NCBI RefSeq assembly: GCF_963662255.1
Contig: NW_026912171.1
Span: 28,001-92,000 of the forward strand
DNA: 64,000 nt
Direction of reading: 5' to 3'
Source: Cinclus cinclus
Lineage: Eukaryota > Chordata > Aves > Passeriformes > Cinclidae
Part shown: positions 32,242 to 44,600 of the stretch, one piece after another
Position numbering within the stretch: the stretch's first letter is position 1
How the letters are laid out: every line of letters starts with the position of its first letter
The notes under the pieces: model-generated
What the model saw: the letters and a program-made list of their open reading frames with translations, nothing else
What the model was told of the DNA's origin: nothing
Databases searched by the model: none
Translations under genes and position numbers: made by a program

Positions 32242-32712
32242 ATTGTTAAACGTAAACTACGCAAACAATCTACCTTTTCTTGCAGTCAGAAAAACCGGAA
32301 AGCAGGCAGCTGTTCCTCCCCAACCCTGGGTTAGAAGGGGCCACGGGCCGGCTGTCCTCCCGTCCACATGGTCTGGCCATCCCCCCCCCACTCTGCCACA
32401 GCACCAGCTGCACCACCCCATCACTGGGGTCCTTTTGGGGTCCCTGCCTGCTGCAAGGGTCACTTACCCCTTCCTGGAGGCTTGGGTCGTCCAAACTGCT
32501 GCAAAGAAAAGTCATTTGTCCCAAACTGACTTGCTTGGCTAAAAAACAAGCTACCAGTTTGTCCCTTTCTAGCAGAATATTGCGCAGAAAGCAATTTCGT
32601 GCTAGAAAGGAGCTGAGCAATCCAAAAGGCTTAATGAATTCTTAGATAGGACTCCAGCCAGAGCATGAGGCTCTCAAGCTTCCATGGGAAAGCCTTCACG
32701 TTGGATGCCAAC
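32242..32712 (-). mobile_element. ERVK-like 5' leader with primer binding site
   Basis: Untranslated leader between gag ATG and LTR on the minus strand. The tRNA-Lys(1,2)-like primer site TGGCATCCAACGTG is at complement(32697..32710), directly beside the LTR end at 32713. No gene was recognised in the rest. Confidence 0.65.
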
Positions 32713-33067
32713 TGTCGGATTTCCCCTGGTCTCTCTGACCTGCCTCGGCTAGCTGGGGTCAGAGAGATAGGGCGTTTTTTTATCCAGCATGGACAAAGGC
32801 AAAGACTAGAGGAGGCTCTCCTTCCCGGAATGATCCAAGTTTATTGTCCTGAAGAGTTCCAGGGAGAAGAGAGCACGAGCATTGAAAATGCGGGGCATTT
32901 TCAACCCCAACTCCGGGGCGGAGGAGCCCCGGATCACAGCCACTCAGGGCTGGCCAGGGGGAAAAGGCAGGGGTTAAGGGAGGGGGAGAACCACGCTACA
33001 AACCGAGAGGGGAAACAGAACAAACCATCCTCAGTACAACACAAACCCATAGACATGCATTACAACA
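32713..33067 (-). mobile_element. ERVK-like 5' LTR (copy 2)
   Basis: Same 355-bp TG...CA element as 147-501, with AATAAA at complement(32840..32845) and the inverted repeat at 32882-32904. It is joined at 33068 to ERVL pol at exactly the same base as in the first macro-copy, showing the insertion predates the macro-duplication. Confidence 0.75.
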
Positions 33068-36026
33068 CCTGACTGGGAAGGAGTGGCAGAAGCATCCAAT
33101 TGTGACTGGCCCAGAGGCACCGTGTATTCTAGGCATAGACTTCCTCAGGAATGGCTATTACAAAGACCCAAAGAGACTCAGGTGGGCTTTTGGAATAGCT
33201 GCTGTAGAGGCAGAAGGCATTAAGCAATTGAACACCTTGCTTGGACTGTCAGAGAACCCATCTGCAGTGGGACTCCTGAAGGTGAAGGAGCAGCAAGTGA
33301 CAATTGCCACCTCGACAGTGCACCACCGGCAGTACAGGACAAATCGAGATGCCGTGATCCCCATCCACAAGATGATCCGTGAGCTGGAAGGCCAAGGGGT
33401 GGTCAGCAAAACCCACTCACCCTTCAACAGCCCCATCTGGCCTGTGCGCAAGTCTGACAGAGAATGGAGATTGACTGTGGACTATCGTGCATTGAATGGA
33501 GTGACTCCACCGCTGAGCGCTGCCATGCCGGACATGCTGGAACTCCAGTACGAGCTGGAGTCCAAGGCAGCAAAGTGGTACGCCACCATTGACATTGCCA
33601 ATGCGTTTTTCTCCATTCCTCTGGCAGCAGAGTGCAGGCCTCAGTTTGCTTTCACCTGGAGGGGCGTGCAGTACACCTGGAACCGACTGCCCCAGGGGTG
33701 GAAACACAGCCCCACCATCTGCCATGGACTGATCCAGGCTGCACTGGAAAAGGGTGAAGCTCCAGAACATCTGCAATACATCGAGGACATCATTGTGTGG
33801 GGGAACACGGCAATGGAAGTATTTGAGAAAGGAGAGAAGATCATCCAGATTCTGCTGGGAGCCGGTTTCGCCATCAAGAGGAGCAAAGTCAAAGGTCCTG
33901 CCCAAGAGATCCAGTTCCTGGGAGTAAAGTGGCAAGACGGGAGGCGCCAAATCCCCACTGAGGTCATCAATAAGATCACCGCGACGTCTCCACCAACCAA
34001 CAAGAAGGAAACACAAGCTTTCCTAGGTGCCACAGGCTTTTGGAGAATGCACATTCCCGAGTACAGCCAGATCGTCAGCCCTCTCTACCGGATCACCCGG
34101 AAGAAGAACGATTTCCACTGGGGCCCTGAGCAGCAGCAAGCCTTCACCCAGATCAGTCAGAAGATCGCTCATGCCATAGCCCTCGGCTCAGTCAGGACGG
34201 GACCAGAGGTGAAGAATGTGCTCTACTCTGCAGCCGGGAAGAAGGGCTTATCCTGGGGTCTTTGGCAGAAGGTACCTGGTGAGACCCGAGGCCGACCTCT
34301 GGGATTCTGGAGCCAAAGTTACAGAGGGTCTGAAGCCAATTACACCCCAACAGAGAAGGAGATTTTGGCTGCTTATGAAGGAGTTCAAGCTGCCTCAGAG
34401 GTGATTGGCACAGAAGCACAGCTCCTCCTAGCACCTCAACTACCAGTGCTGGGGTGGATGTTTAAAGGGAAGGTCCCCTCTACCCACCATGCCACCGATG
34501 CCACATGGAACAAGTGGATCGCCCTCATCACACAGCGCACCTGTATAGGAAACCCAAATCACCCTGGGATTTTGGAAATAATTGCAAACTGGCCAGAAGG
34601 TGAAAACTTTGCCCTTGCCGATGAAGAGGAGCAAGAGCAAGTGACCCGGGCTAATGAAGACCCGCCATACAACCAACTGCCAGCAGATGAAACTCGCTAC
34701 GCTCTTTTCACTGACAGTTCCTGTTGCATCGTGGGGATGAACTGGAAGTGGAAAGCAGCCGTATGGAGCCCCACACGACAGGTTGCACAAGCTACTGAAG
34801 GAGAAGGTGGATCAAGTCAACTTGCTGAACTCAAAGCCGTTCAGCTGGCCCTGGACATTGCTGAAAGAGAGAAGTGGCCAAAGCTCTACCTTTACACTGA
34901 TTCATGGATGGTAGCCAATGCTCTGTGGGGTTGGCTGGAAAGACGGAAAAAAGCTAACTGGCAACATAGGGGAAAACCAATCTGGGCTGCTGATGAGTGG
35001 AAAGACATTGCCAGTCGGGTAGAGAAGCTACCCGTAAAGGTCCGTCATGTAGATGCCCATGTCCCCAAGAGTCGGGCTAATGAGGAGCACCAACACAATG
35101 AGCAAGTAGATCAGGCTGCAAGGATAGAGGTGTCACAGATAGACTTAGACTGGCAACACAAGGGAGAGTTGTTCCTGGCTCGATGGGCCCATGATGCCTC
35201 AGGTCATCAAGGCAGAGATGCCACCTATAAGTGGGCACGAGACCAAGGGGTGGATCTAACCATGGACAGCATTTCCCAGGTTATCCATGACTGTGAGACG
35301 TGTGCTGCCATCAAGCAAGCCAAGCGAGTGAAGTCCCTCTGGTATGGGGGGCGGTGGTCCAAATATAAGTATGGGGAGGCCTGGCAGATTGACTACATCA
35401 CACTGCCTCAGACACGCCAAGGCAAGCGCTACGTGCTGACCATGGTGGAAGCCACCACTGGATGGTTGGAGACCTACCCTGTGCCTCACGCCACTGCCCG
35501 CAACACCATCCTGGGCCTGGAAAAACAAGTCCTTTGGAGACATGGTACCCCTGAGAGAATTGAGTCAAACAGTAGAACCCATTTCAAGAATAGCCTCATA
35601 AACACCTGGGCCAGAGAACACAGCATCGAGTAGGTGTACCACATTCCTTATCATTCACCGGTGGCTGGGAAAGTGGAACGGTGCAATGGACTGCTTAAAA
35701 CCACCTTGAAGGCACTGGGTGGGCGGACTTTCAAGAACTGGGAGATTAATCTACCAAAGGCCACATGGTTAGTGAACACCCGAGGTTCCACTAATCGAGC
35801 AGGCCCTGCCCAGTCTGAGCCCTTGAGAACACCACATGGAGATAAGGTTCCAGTGGTGCACGTGAGAGGTATGCTAGGAAAAACTGTTTGGGTGAACTCT
35901 GCGATCAGCAAAGACAATGCAATTTGTGGGGTGGTTTTCACTCAAGGACCAGGTTGTACCTGGTGAGTGATGCAAAGGGATGGAAAGACCCGATGCGTAC
36001 CCCCAGGAGACCTTGTTTTAGGGTGA
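33068..36026 (+). pseudogene. pol: ERVL-type pol, inactivated (copy 2)
   Basis: The frame at 33102-35633 matches the first copy in length and domain order (protease remnant, RT, RNase H, integrase). The same three lesions are present: YIED in place of the YxDD box, Asn at the second integrase catalytic position, and a TAG at 35631-35633. The continuation runs on from 35634 with a second stop at 35964-35966. Seven residues differ between the copies over 843 positions, none of them at catalytic sites. The shared lesions show that both copies descend from one already defective element. Confidence 0.88.
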
Positions 36027-36131
36027 ACTACCTATGATACTGTGCCTGTATCTGTAACTACACGTATGTCTATAATTTGAAGATTTTAATTTGATGTAGC
36101 TTGATGGTATGGGAAAATTTGGGGTGGATAA

Positions 36132-36833
36132 TGTTGGGGGTTGGTTCTTTCCCTTTTCCCTCTGTGGAATTTTCCCCATTGTCATGCTAAGATACCTGTT
36201 GACTAGGCCCTGGTGGCAGGAGGAGGGGAGGGAAGAGGGAAACACCTTGAGATTCAAACATGCAGAAGAGGAAACGGAAGGCTCTGGCTCGGCCCATTTC
36301 CCCCGCGGAGTTTGGACGAGAAGGACGATCGCCGCGTCAGTCCCACCCCTGCCATCCCAGCGTCGGGGACCGTCCTCACTGCTCTTGGAACCTGCACTGC
36401 TGCCTTCTGCTTTAACCTGCCATCATCCAGCACTCTGCTGAGCACTGGGACCGACACCGTAAGCGGAGTGGTCTCCCCATCCTCTCTCTCCCCCTGGGAC
36501 AGCGCTGCCATCACCCCCAGCCCTCCTGCAGCTCTGCAGGACCTGCCCGCACTCAGCACAGGGAGTTGTAGCTCAAGGGAAAGGTGTCTGAAGCCAGAAA
36601 GGACTAGGACTGAGTTGCTGTTCTGTTTGTGGGTAATTTCATAGCAGCTGTTGTTCTTGTTTGACCTGTTAGATATACTAGGAAAACACTGGTATTCCTA
36701 TCCCCATATCTCTTCCTGAGAGCTCCCTTAATTTCAAAATCATCATAATTTGTAGGAAGGAAGGATCACATTTTTCAGTTCAAAGGGAAGCTTCTGCTTT
36801 TCTTGGCAAATACCTGTCTTTCAGATTAGGACA
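36132..36833 (+). mobile_element. ERVL 3' LTR (copy 2)
   Basis: Same 702-bp segment as 3566-4267, TGTTGG...GGACA, followed at once by the gene-cluster 5' region. It differs from copy 1 by very few bases, for example AAGGGAAAGG versus AAGGAAAAGG near 36577. Confidence 0.6.
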
Positions 36834-37205
36834 GGGAGCCATCAGGAGCATCTCCAGGGACACAGCCTGATCAGCAATGTCAGCAGGCAAATCAAAAGTT
36901 TTCCTAAGCAATGGCCACTGATAAAGAAAAACATTTACAATCAGGGCAGCCCATTCGTACAGATGGGGAGTGCAATCTGGGGGGACAGCTAAGGCCATGA
37001 GCTCACAGCAGGCTCTGAGGTCACAGATGTGCCAGAGCCCTGTGGTTGCACAGCACCACAGCCACCCACCAGTCAGTCCGTGACCACAACTGTTGCGGCA
37101 GCAGCAGCAGCAGCGGTGGTGGCAGCAGTGGTGCTGATATTGGGACAGCGCTGTCAGGAGAGCGGTGGCAGCAAGAGCTGCGGGACTGGCAGAGGGCAAG
37201 GCACA
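36834..37205 (+). promoter_or_regulatory. 5' region of gene 1 copy 2
   Basis: Equivalent of 4268-4639; the sequence up to the ATG is essentially unchanged. No core promoter motif was recognised. Confidence 0.35.
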
Positions 37206-40200
37206 ATGGCCCTTGCTCTGCGCCTCTTCCACCTGCTCCTCCTGGGAGTGGCCCTGCCTGCCAGGGCTGCCCAGGCAGCTCCACGACGAGCACAGGGAGC
37301 AGGTGAGCCGGGGACCTGACTCCCCTTTCCTGGGACAGCTCTTCCTTCTCCCCAGGAAGCAGTGGGAATGGTTTCCATAGGCCTTAAGGGAGGCTTTCCT
37401 CTGTGGGAAGGAGAGAGCCCACACGGCCCTGGGCTGCTCCAGCCACCCTTGCTGAGATGTTATAGAGGATGAAGAAAGAGTGTGCAGAGTGACCAGAAGC
37501 CAGTCCGAAGCTCCCCAGGCCACTCTGCAGCTTTGGCCATGTCCATTCACATCTGGCCCCCTCAGCCTTACCCGACCCCCTTGCAGTGCCCAGTTCCCTA
37601 AGGCATAAGGGGATCCCAGCACAGCATGGAAATGCTTCTGATTTGTGCTCCCTTCCAAACTGTGATCGCAACATGGATTACTGGCAAATGTTGGTGAATG
37701 TACCTTTGAAGATCTTGGGGAATGCTGGAGGCAAGTTTCGAATTTTCCTTTTTACTGACAGAATAATCTGTCCAGCTGGGAAAAGCTCACACAAAAATTT
37801 TTAGTTGAGGTCACGTCAGAACTGATGGATTCTGGAATCCTTGCCCTGCTCCTTTCAGCAGCGCTGGTGATACCACAGGATCACTGTCCGTAGGAAGAAG
37901 GAGCATTTCGCTGCCAATCCTCTTCCCATGTGCAATGCCAGGGTCTCCTTTGGTGTGCTCTGTGCAGCCACAGAGAAGAGAAGAGCAAAGGGGGAAGGGA
38001 AGGGCCCAGGGCTGTGCCACGGGGCTGGGTGTTGTGCGACTCCTTTGCCAGCCCCAGACAGTCTGAGCATCTCCTGCAGTGCTGGGAGCTGTTCTGTCCT
38101 GCCTTTCTTTGCAGATGAACCTGCTGGTGAAGGTGATCTGGCTTCCCAACCCACGTTCAGGGATGTGTCTCTGGGACATGGTGAGGGTAGGTCAAGGCCT
38201 TTCCCCACGGGGGAGCTGCCAGCTCAGAGCCCAAAGCTCAGGCAGGGGGGCATCGCTGCAGGTGCCAGGACAGAGCCGTGCTCGTGTGTGCCCTGGCCCT
38301 GTGCAATCCCCTCACTGCTCCTGGGGCTCAGTGCTGCCTGTGCACAGCAGCAGAGATGACAGAAGCTTCTCTGCCTGTTGAGTTACATGTGTGACTGCAG
38401 GGAGGATTTCTCCAAATTCCTTTCTGCTTACTGCATCCAAGCCCAGCTCCCATCGTAGGGGTGAGTAGTGTGTCCCTGATGACCCCTCAGGCTGAGCACT
38501 GCATTTGTGGCATCCATTCCAGGGAAATTCAACTCTATTGCTCTAAGGTACTTTGACTGGAAAGAACAAACCTAGAGGACACAAGAAATCCCTCGAACCA
38601 TCTGAAGCCATTTGGCAAATGCTGAAGGAGATGCAGCAGGGAGGACATGGTGGGTGCATTTCCCTCAGCCTTCTCCTGACACTCCCCAGCCGGGGCCTTT
38701 CTCTGCACATCTGGACACGCCGTGCCCGGCACAGCGGGAAGGGATCCATGGCAGCCTCTCTGCCCCACTGCTGCTGCTGTCAAGGCCTGCAGGGATGTTT
38801 CCCAGCCTGGGCTGGCTTCAGCTTCTCCCCAGGCTCTGCAGGAAGGCATTAGGCATCAGCTGACAGGGAGCCCTAAGTGTCCCATGGGCCATGCACACCC
38901 TGAGATCCTTGCAATATCCTGGTCGTGGGGTAGATGAGGAGAGGTGGTGGTGTGGAGAAGAGAGCCCTGACAGACCCCAAGAACCTGGGCCTTTTACTGA
39001 TGCTTCTCCATGTCTTTGACGAGTACTGCCACTTGAAAACTCCACCACCCCTGTGGGGAACAGTTCCATCTCATCCAGCTGTCTCCCTTCATTTCTCCAT
39101 ATGAGATGGACATAGAGATTCTGTGGAAGGAAGCATTTCCCAGTGGAAGCAGTCGCTCATTGGCAGCCCCTACTTCAAGGAGAAAGGCGATGTCAGGCAC
39201 GGGCACCGGCACCGGCACAGGAGGTAATTGCTGTGCCAAGCTCAGCCCTGGGCATGGCCCAGCAGCAGCCAAAGCTGGAGGCCCCTCGGCTTCGAGGCCT
39301 CTGGGGCTCGATCCCAGCCCCTGGGAAATGGGAGTCATGCACCAAGGTCCCTCGCGCTGCAGCTGCTCACGGAGCCGCCCTGAGTGCCCAGAGGCCCCAG
39401 GCACAGGAGCAGCCTCGAGCGGGAGCCCTGCCACGAGCCCGGGGCCACGGCCAGCCCTGGCTCCTGACGGGAGAGGGGCTGCCCTGGGTCCTGACAGGGC
39501 CTGACTCTGTCCCCTCGGGCTGGGGGAGCTGTCACGGGGCATGGAGGGTCGGGGCTGGCAGTGGCTGCTCAGGGATGGGCTTGTCCTTGGTCCCTGGAAG
39601 GAGTGACTGCCCGAGCAGCCGTGCTGCCCCTGGGCTCTCCTCCTCCCGGTCTCCTGGGCTGTGTAGGGTGGCGCAGCCTGTTCCAAGGGATGCCAAGGTA
39701 CCCCAGGCCCCACCTCTGGGGGAAACAGGGAACATCCTGGCCACATCCAGTCAGCTGCCAGCTCAGCAGTGGAGCACAAGACAGACTCACGCACCACCTT
39801 GATTCCAAAGAAGTGCACAGCGAGATCAGAACATGTGTTCTGAATTCACTTCGATGAATTCCCTGACCGCAGGATGGACACAATCTGTGCATGAAGGGTA
39901 CAGCATTGACACTGTTCACTGTGCCACTGTACCATGGCCTATCTGCACAGTCACATCTCTGTGCCCTCAGAAGTTCTTCTGAACACCTCAGGGATACCTG
40001 TACCTGCCATTCTGCATCTCCTTGCCCATGCCTGATGTCCCTGTCCCAGCTGCATTGCTAGCTTGGTGCTGGGCACATGCTGCCAGCAGGCAAAACAAAA
40101 CCCTCTCCCCGTGAAGGATCTGGCCCTGGTCTCTGGCCCAGACTGAAGGTGGGTCCCTCCTGCCAGAAAAGAGCTTGGCCCAGGCCTTCCATTCCAATAA

Positions 40201-40342
40201 AGAGACGGAGCTGCCACCCCAGTGTCTGGTTGGTAGCACCAGCAGTGCCCAAACATCACCAGCACTGGCTGAGCTCCATGTCCAGGAGCAGCCATGGATG
40301 CCCACAGTGCGGGCAGGCAGGAGCCAGGCAGGGGCTGCTGTG
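37206..40342 (+). pseudogene. Gene 1 copy 2: truncated family member
   Basis: Exon A 37206-37302; B 37659-37730 with the same AA in place of the acceptor AG; C 38115-38180; D 38548-38649; E about 39106-39223. E carries an in-frame 6-bp expansion (an extra GGCACC, adding Gly-Thr) relative to 6540-6651. The tail remnant is at about 40042-40342 and the transmembrane exon is missing. Shared lesions mean the gene was broken before the macro-duplication. Confidence 0.6.
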
Positions 40343-40401
40343 ACCAGCAGCGGGACCCCGAGGGGCTGGGGGAGCCCGTGCTGAGCATCCCTGGGCTCAG
40401 G

Positions 40402-41203
40402 GCAGGACCTGGACAAACTGGAGGGCTGGACCAACAACCACCCAGTGAAGTTCAACAAGGGAAAGTGCCAGATGGTGCACCTGGGATGGGGCAACCATGC
40501 ATGTACGGGCAGGCTGGGGAACGAGATGCTGGAGAGCAGGACTGTGCAAGGGGACCTGGGAATCATTCTGGGTGGAAAGTTGGATATAGTCAGCACTGCC
40601 CTGGCAGCCAGGGAGCACATCCCTGTGCTGAGGGGCACCAGGCCCAGCATGGCCAGTCAGGCCAGGGAGGGATTGTCACACTCTGCTCTGCTCTGCTCTG
40701 CTCTGGGCTGGCCTCTCCTCAAATATTGTCTCAAGTTTTGGTCACTGCACTCTAACAAAGAGTGTTCAAAGGAGGGCAGTGAAGATGGTGAAGGGCCTAA
40801 GGGGAAGCTGTGTGAAGAACAGCAGAGGACTCTTTGTCTCTTCAGCTGGAGGGGACTCTGATGGGAGACCTCATCGGCGTCTCCAAATTCCTCAAGATGG
40901 GAAGAGGAGAGGCAGGAACTCATCTCTTTCTCTTGTCCCCAGTGATAGGGAATGGCCTGAAGTTGTGTAAGGGGAGATTTAGGTTGATGCTAGAAAAAGG
41001 TTTTTATCCAAGAGGACAGCTGGGCACTGAAGGAGGCATCCCTAGACATCACCATGTTTGAGAGAGCTCAAGATGTGTTTGGACAATGCTCTCAAGCACA
41101 TGGCATGACTCTTGAGGATGCTGTGGTGTACGGCCAGGAGCTGGACTCCATGGTCACTGTGGGTCCATTTGTACTCAACATGTTCTGTGATTCAGTGATT
41201 CTG
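40402..41203 (+). mobile_element. CR1 LINE 3' fragment (copy 3)
   Basis: Macro-copy counterpart of 7830-8631, with the octamer terminus at 41183-41203. One visible difference is TTCAGCTGG for TTCTGCTGG near 40843. Confidence 0.85.
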
Positions 41204-41667
41204 TTTGTTACAGCAGACTATCTGAGCATGGACCTCTTCAAGAAAGATATCCTGGAAAAGAGGGGAGCTATCAAGAGCATCTCCAGGGACACAGCCTGAT
41301 CAGCAATGTCAGCAGGCAAATCAAAAGTTTTCCTAACCAATGGCCCTTTGATCAAGAAAAACATTTACAATCAGGGCAGCCAATTCAATACATGGGAGTG
41401 CACTCTGGGGGGACAGCTGAGGCCATGAGCTCACAGCAGGCTCTGGGGTCACAGAAGGCTGAGGTCACAGCAGGCTCTGAGGTCACAGAGGTGCCAGAGC
41501 CCCGTGGTTGCACAGCACCACAGCCACCCACCAGTCAGTCCGTGACCACAACTGTTGCGGCAGCAGCAGCAGCAGCGGTGGTGGCAGCAGTGGTGCTGAT
41601 TTTGGTACATTGTTGTCAGGAGAGCGGTGGCAGCAAGAGCTGCGGGACTGGCAGAGGGCAAGGCACA
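41204..41667 (+). promoter_or_regulatory. 5' region / candidate promoter of gene 2 copy 2
   Basis: Equivalent of 8632-9095, with GGGGGGACAGCTGAGG at about 41407 where gene 2 has GGGGGGATTGCTGAGG. The ATG context (A at -3, G at +4) is preserved. Confidence 0.35.
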
Positions 41668-44600
41668 ATGGCCCTTGCTCTGCGCCTCTTCCTCCTGTTC
41701 CTCCTGGGAGTGGCCCTGCCTGCCAGGGCTGCCCAGGCAGCTCCACGACGAGCACAGGGAGCAGGTGAGCCGGGGACCTGACTCCCCTTTCCTGGGACAG
41801 CTGCTCCAGCCACCCTAGCTGGGATGTTGTAGAGGATGAATAGAGTGTGCAGAGTGATCAGAAGCCTGTCCGTAGCTCCCCAGGCCACTCTGCAGCTTTG
41901 GCCATGTCCATTCACATCTGGCCCCCACAGCCTTACCCGACCCCCTTGCAGTGTCCAGTTCCCTAAGGCATAAGGGGATCCCAGCACAGCATGGAAATGA
42001 GTCTGATCTCTGCTCCCTTCTAGGCTGTGATCACAACATGGAATACATGGAAGCGTTGGTGAATGTACCTTTGAAGATCTTGGGGAATGCTGGAGGCAAG
42101 TTTTGAATTTCTCTCTTTACTGGCAGAATACTCCGTCAAGCTGGCAAAAGTTCAGTCATGAAGTTTTTGTTGAGGTCAAGTCAGGGCTGATGGATTCTGG
42201 AATCCTTGCCCTGCTACCTTCAAGAGCTCTGGTGATCCCACAGGATCGATGTCAGTAGAAGGAAGGAGCATTTAACTGTCAATCCTCTTCCCATGTGCAA
42301 TGCCAGGGTCTCCTTTGGTGTGCTCTGTGTAGCCACAGAGAAGAGAAGACCTTAGAGGGAATGGAAGGGCCCAGGGCTGTGCCCCGGGCTGTGCATTGTG
42401 CGGCAGCTCTGTCAGCCCCAGGCAGCCTGAGCATCTCCTGCAGTGATGGGAGCTGTTCTGTCCTGCCTTTCTTTGCAGATGAACCTGTTGGTGAAGGTGA
42501 TCTGGCTTCCCAACCCACGTTCAGGGATGTGTCTCTGGGACATGGTGAGGGTAGGTCAAGGCCTTTCCCCACGGGGGAGCTGCCAGCTCAGAGCCCAAAG
42601 CTCAGGCAGGGCGGCATCGCTGCAGGTGCCAGGACAGAGCCGTGCTCGTGTGTGCCCTGGCCCTGTGCAATCCCCTCACTGCTCCTGGGGCTCAGTGCTG
42701 CCTGTGCACAGCACCAGAGATGACCGAAGCTTCTGTGCCTGTTGAGTTACAGGTGTGTCTGCCGGGAGGATTTCTCCAAATTCCATTCTGCTTACTGCAC
42801 ACAAGCCCAGCTCCCATCGTAGGGGTGAGTAGTGTGTCCCTGATGACCCCTCAGGATGAGCACTGCATTTGTGGCATCCATTCCAGGGAAATTGAACTTC
42901 TTTCTGCTAAGGCCCTCCGACAGGAACAATCAGAGACACAGCAGCCAAGAAATCCCTCGAACCATCTGAAGCTATGTGGCAAATGCTGAAGGAGATGCTG
43001 CAGAGAGAACAAGGTGGGTGCATTGTCCTCAGCCTTCCCCTGACACTCCCCAGCCAGGGCCTTTCTCTGCACATCTGGGCACGCCGTGCCCGGCACAGCA
43101 GGAAGGGATCCATGGCAGCCTCGCTGCCCCAGTGCTGCTGCTGTCACAGCCTCAGGGGATGTTTCCCAGCCTCTGGAGGAAGGCATTTAGCATCAGCTCA
43201 CAGGGAGCCCAAAGTGTCCCAATGGCCATGCACCCCCTGAGATCCTTGCAATTCTTTGGCCTTGAGGTAGTTCAGGTGAAGCGGCTGTTTAGAGAAAGGA
43301 CCAGGCTGGCACAGTCCCTAAAGGCTGGGTGTTTTCTGTTCCTTATCCATGACTTTCAAACGTGTTGTCTCCTGTATTTGCCTCTTCCCCAGTGGGTAAG
43401 AATCCCATCTCAACCAGCTGTCCCTTTCCTTTCTTCAAAAATTGAAGGAAAAACCGTTCAGAAGGAAGCACTTCCCCAAGGAAGCAGTGATTCTGTGCAA
43501 AGTTCTGCTGCAGGAAGGGAGGTGATGCCAGGCACAGTCACACAAGGTAATTGCTGTGCCTCTAGGCCTGAGCCCTGCTGAGCCCTGGGCTGCCATCTCT
43601 GATGCTTGGCAGTGAGGGCACAGCCTGGAAACAACGGGCACAGCCCTGAGGAATTCTCCTGAGCAGGCTCAGGGCACTCAGGTCCTGAGCAGTCCTGCTG
43701 GGGACCCTCTAGGGGAGACACTGCCTGAGGCCTGGGAGGGGCTGGCACTTGAAGACTGATTCTGTGCCAGGCTATGTTGCAGGAAGGCAGGGAAGTGTCC
43801 CATGAAGCCCTCAGTTGTCCAGCTGCCCCTCCAGAGATCTTGCACACTGCATGGGAAGAGTGGTCAGAACGACCAGAGCCAGCCCAGAGCTCTCCAGGCA
43901 CTTCTGCAGCTTTGGCCATGTCCATTCACATCTGGCCCCCACAGCCTTCCCTGAGCCTCTTGCAGTGCCCAGTTCCCTAAGGCAGAAGGGGATCCCAGCA
44001 CACCATGGAAATGTTTCTGATCTGCTCTCCCTTCCAGGTGAGGTTCCTGGCAATGATTCTCCATTAGCTTGGCTGAAAAAAGTTTTGAAGCCCTTGGAGC
44101 CTCCTGCAGGTATATTCTCACTGTCCCACCAAGCAATAATCATTGACAACCTGGCAGGGAGCTGATGACAGAAGCTTCTGTGGCTGGTGATTTACAGGTG
44201 TGTCTGCAGGGAACACTTTTCAAGGGCCTTTGCTGGTTGCTGCACCCAAGCCCAGCTCCCATCGCAGGGGTGAGTAGTGTGTCCCTGCTGACCCCACAGG
44301 CTGAGCTCACTGTGCTTTCGTGGGATCCATTCATCTGAAATGGAACTACTTCCTATTAAGGTCCTCCAAGAGGAAAGACCAAAGACACGGCGGACAAGAA
44401 ATCCCTGGAACCATCTGAAACAATGCAGCAAATGCTGAAGGAGACACTGCAGGGAGGACAAGGTGAGTGCATTTCCGTCAGCCTCCTCCTGACACTCGGC
44501 AGCCGGGGCCTTTCTCTGCACATCTGGGCACGCCGTGCCCGGCACAGCGGGAAGGGATCCATGGCAGCCTCGCTGCCCCACTGCTGCCATCACACCCTGA

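Larger units (their letters stand above)
1..32566. repeat. Macro-repeat unit 1 (about 32.57 kb)
   Basis: The sequence at position 1 recurs at 32567 and the match runs to about 28.2 kb into the unit. The offset is 32566 at the start, 32572 after a 6-bp insertion near 39.2 kb and 32577 after a 5-bp insertion near 47.1 kb. Content in order: ERVK leader and LTR (minus strand), ERVL pol and 3' LTR, truncated gene 1, complete gene 2, complete gene 3, truncated gene 4, ERVK gag (minus strand). The two pol translations differ at only seven residues over 843, so the duplication is recent. The boundary at position 1 is arbitrary: it is the window edge, not a biological end. Confidence 0.93.
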
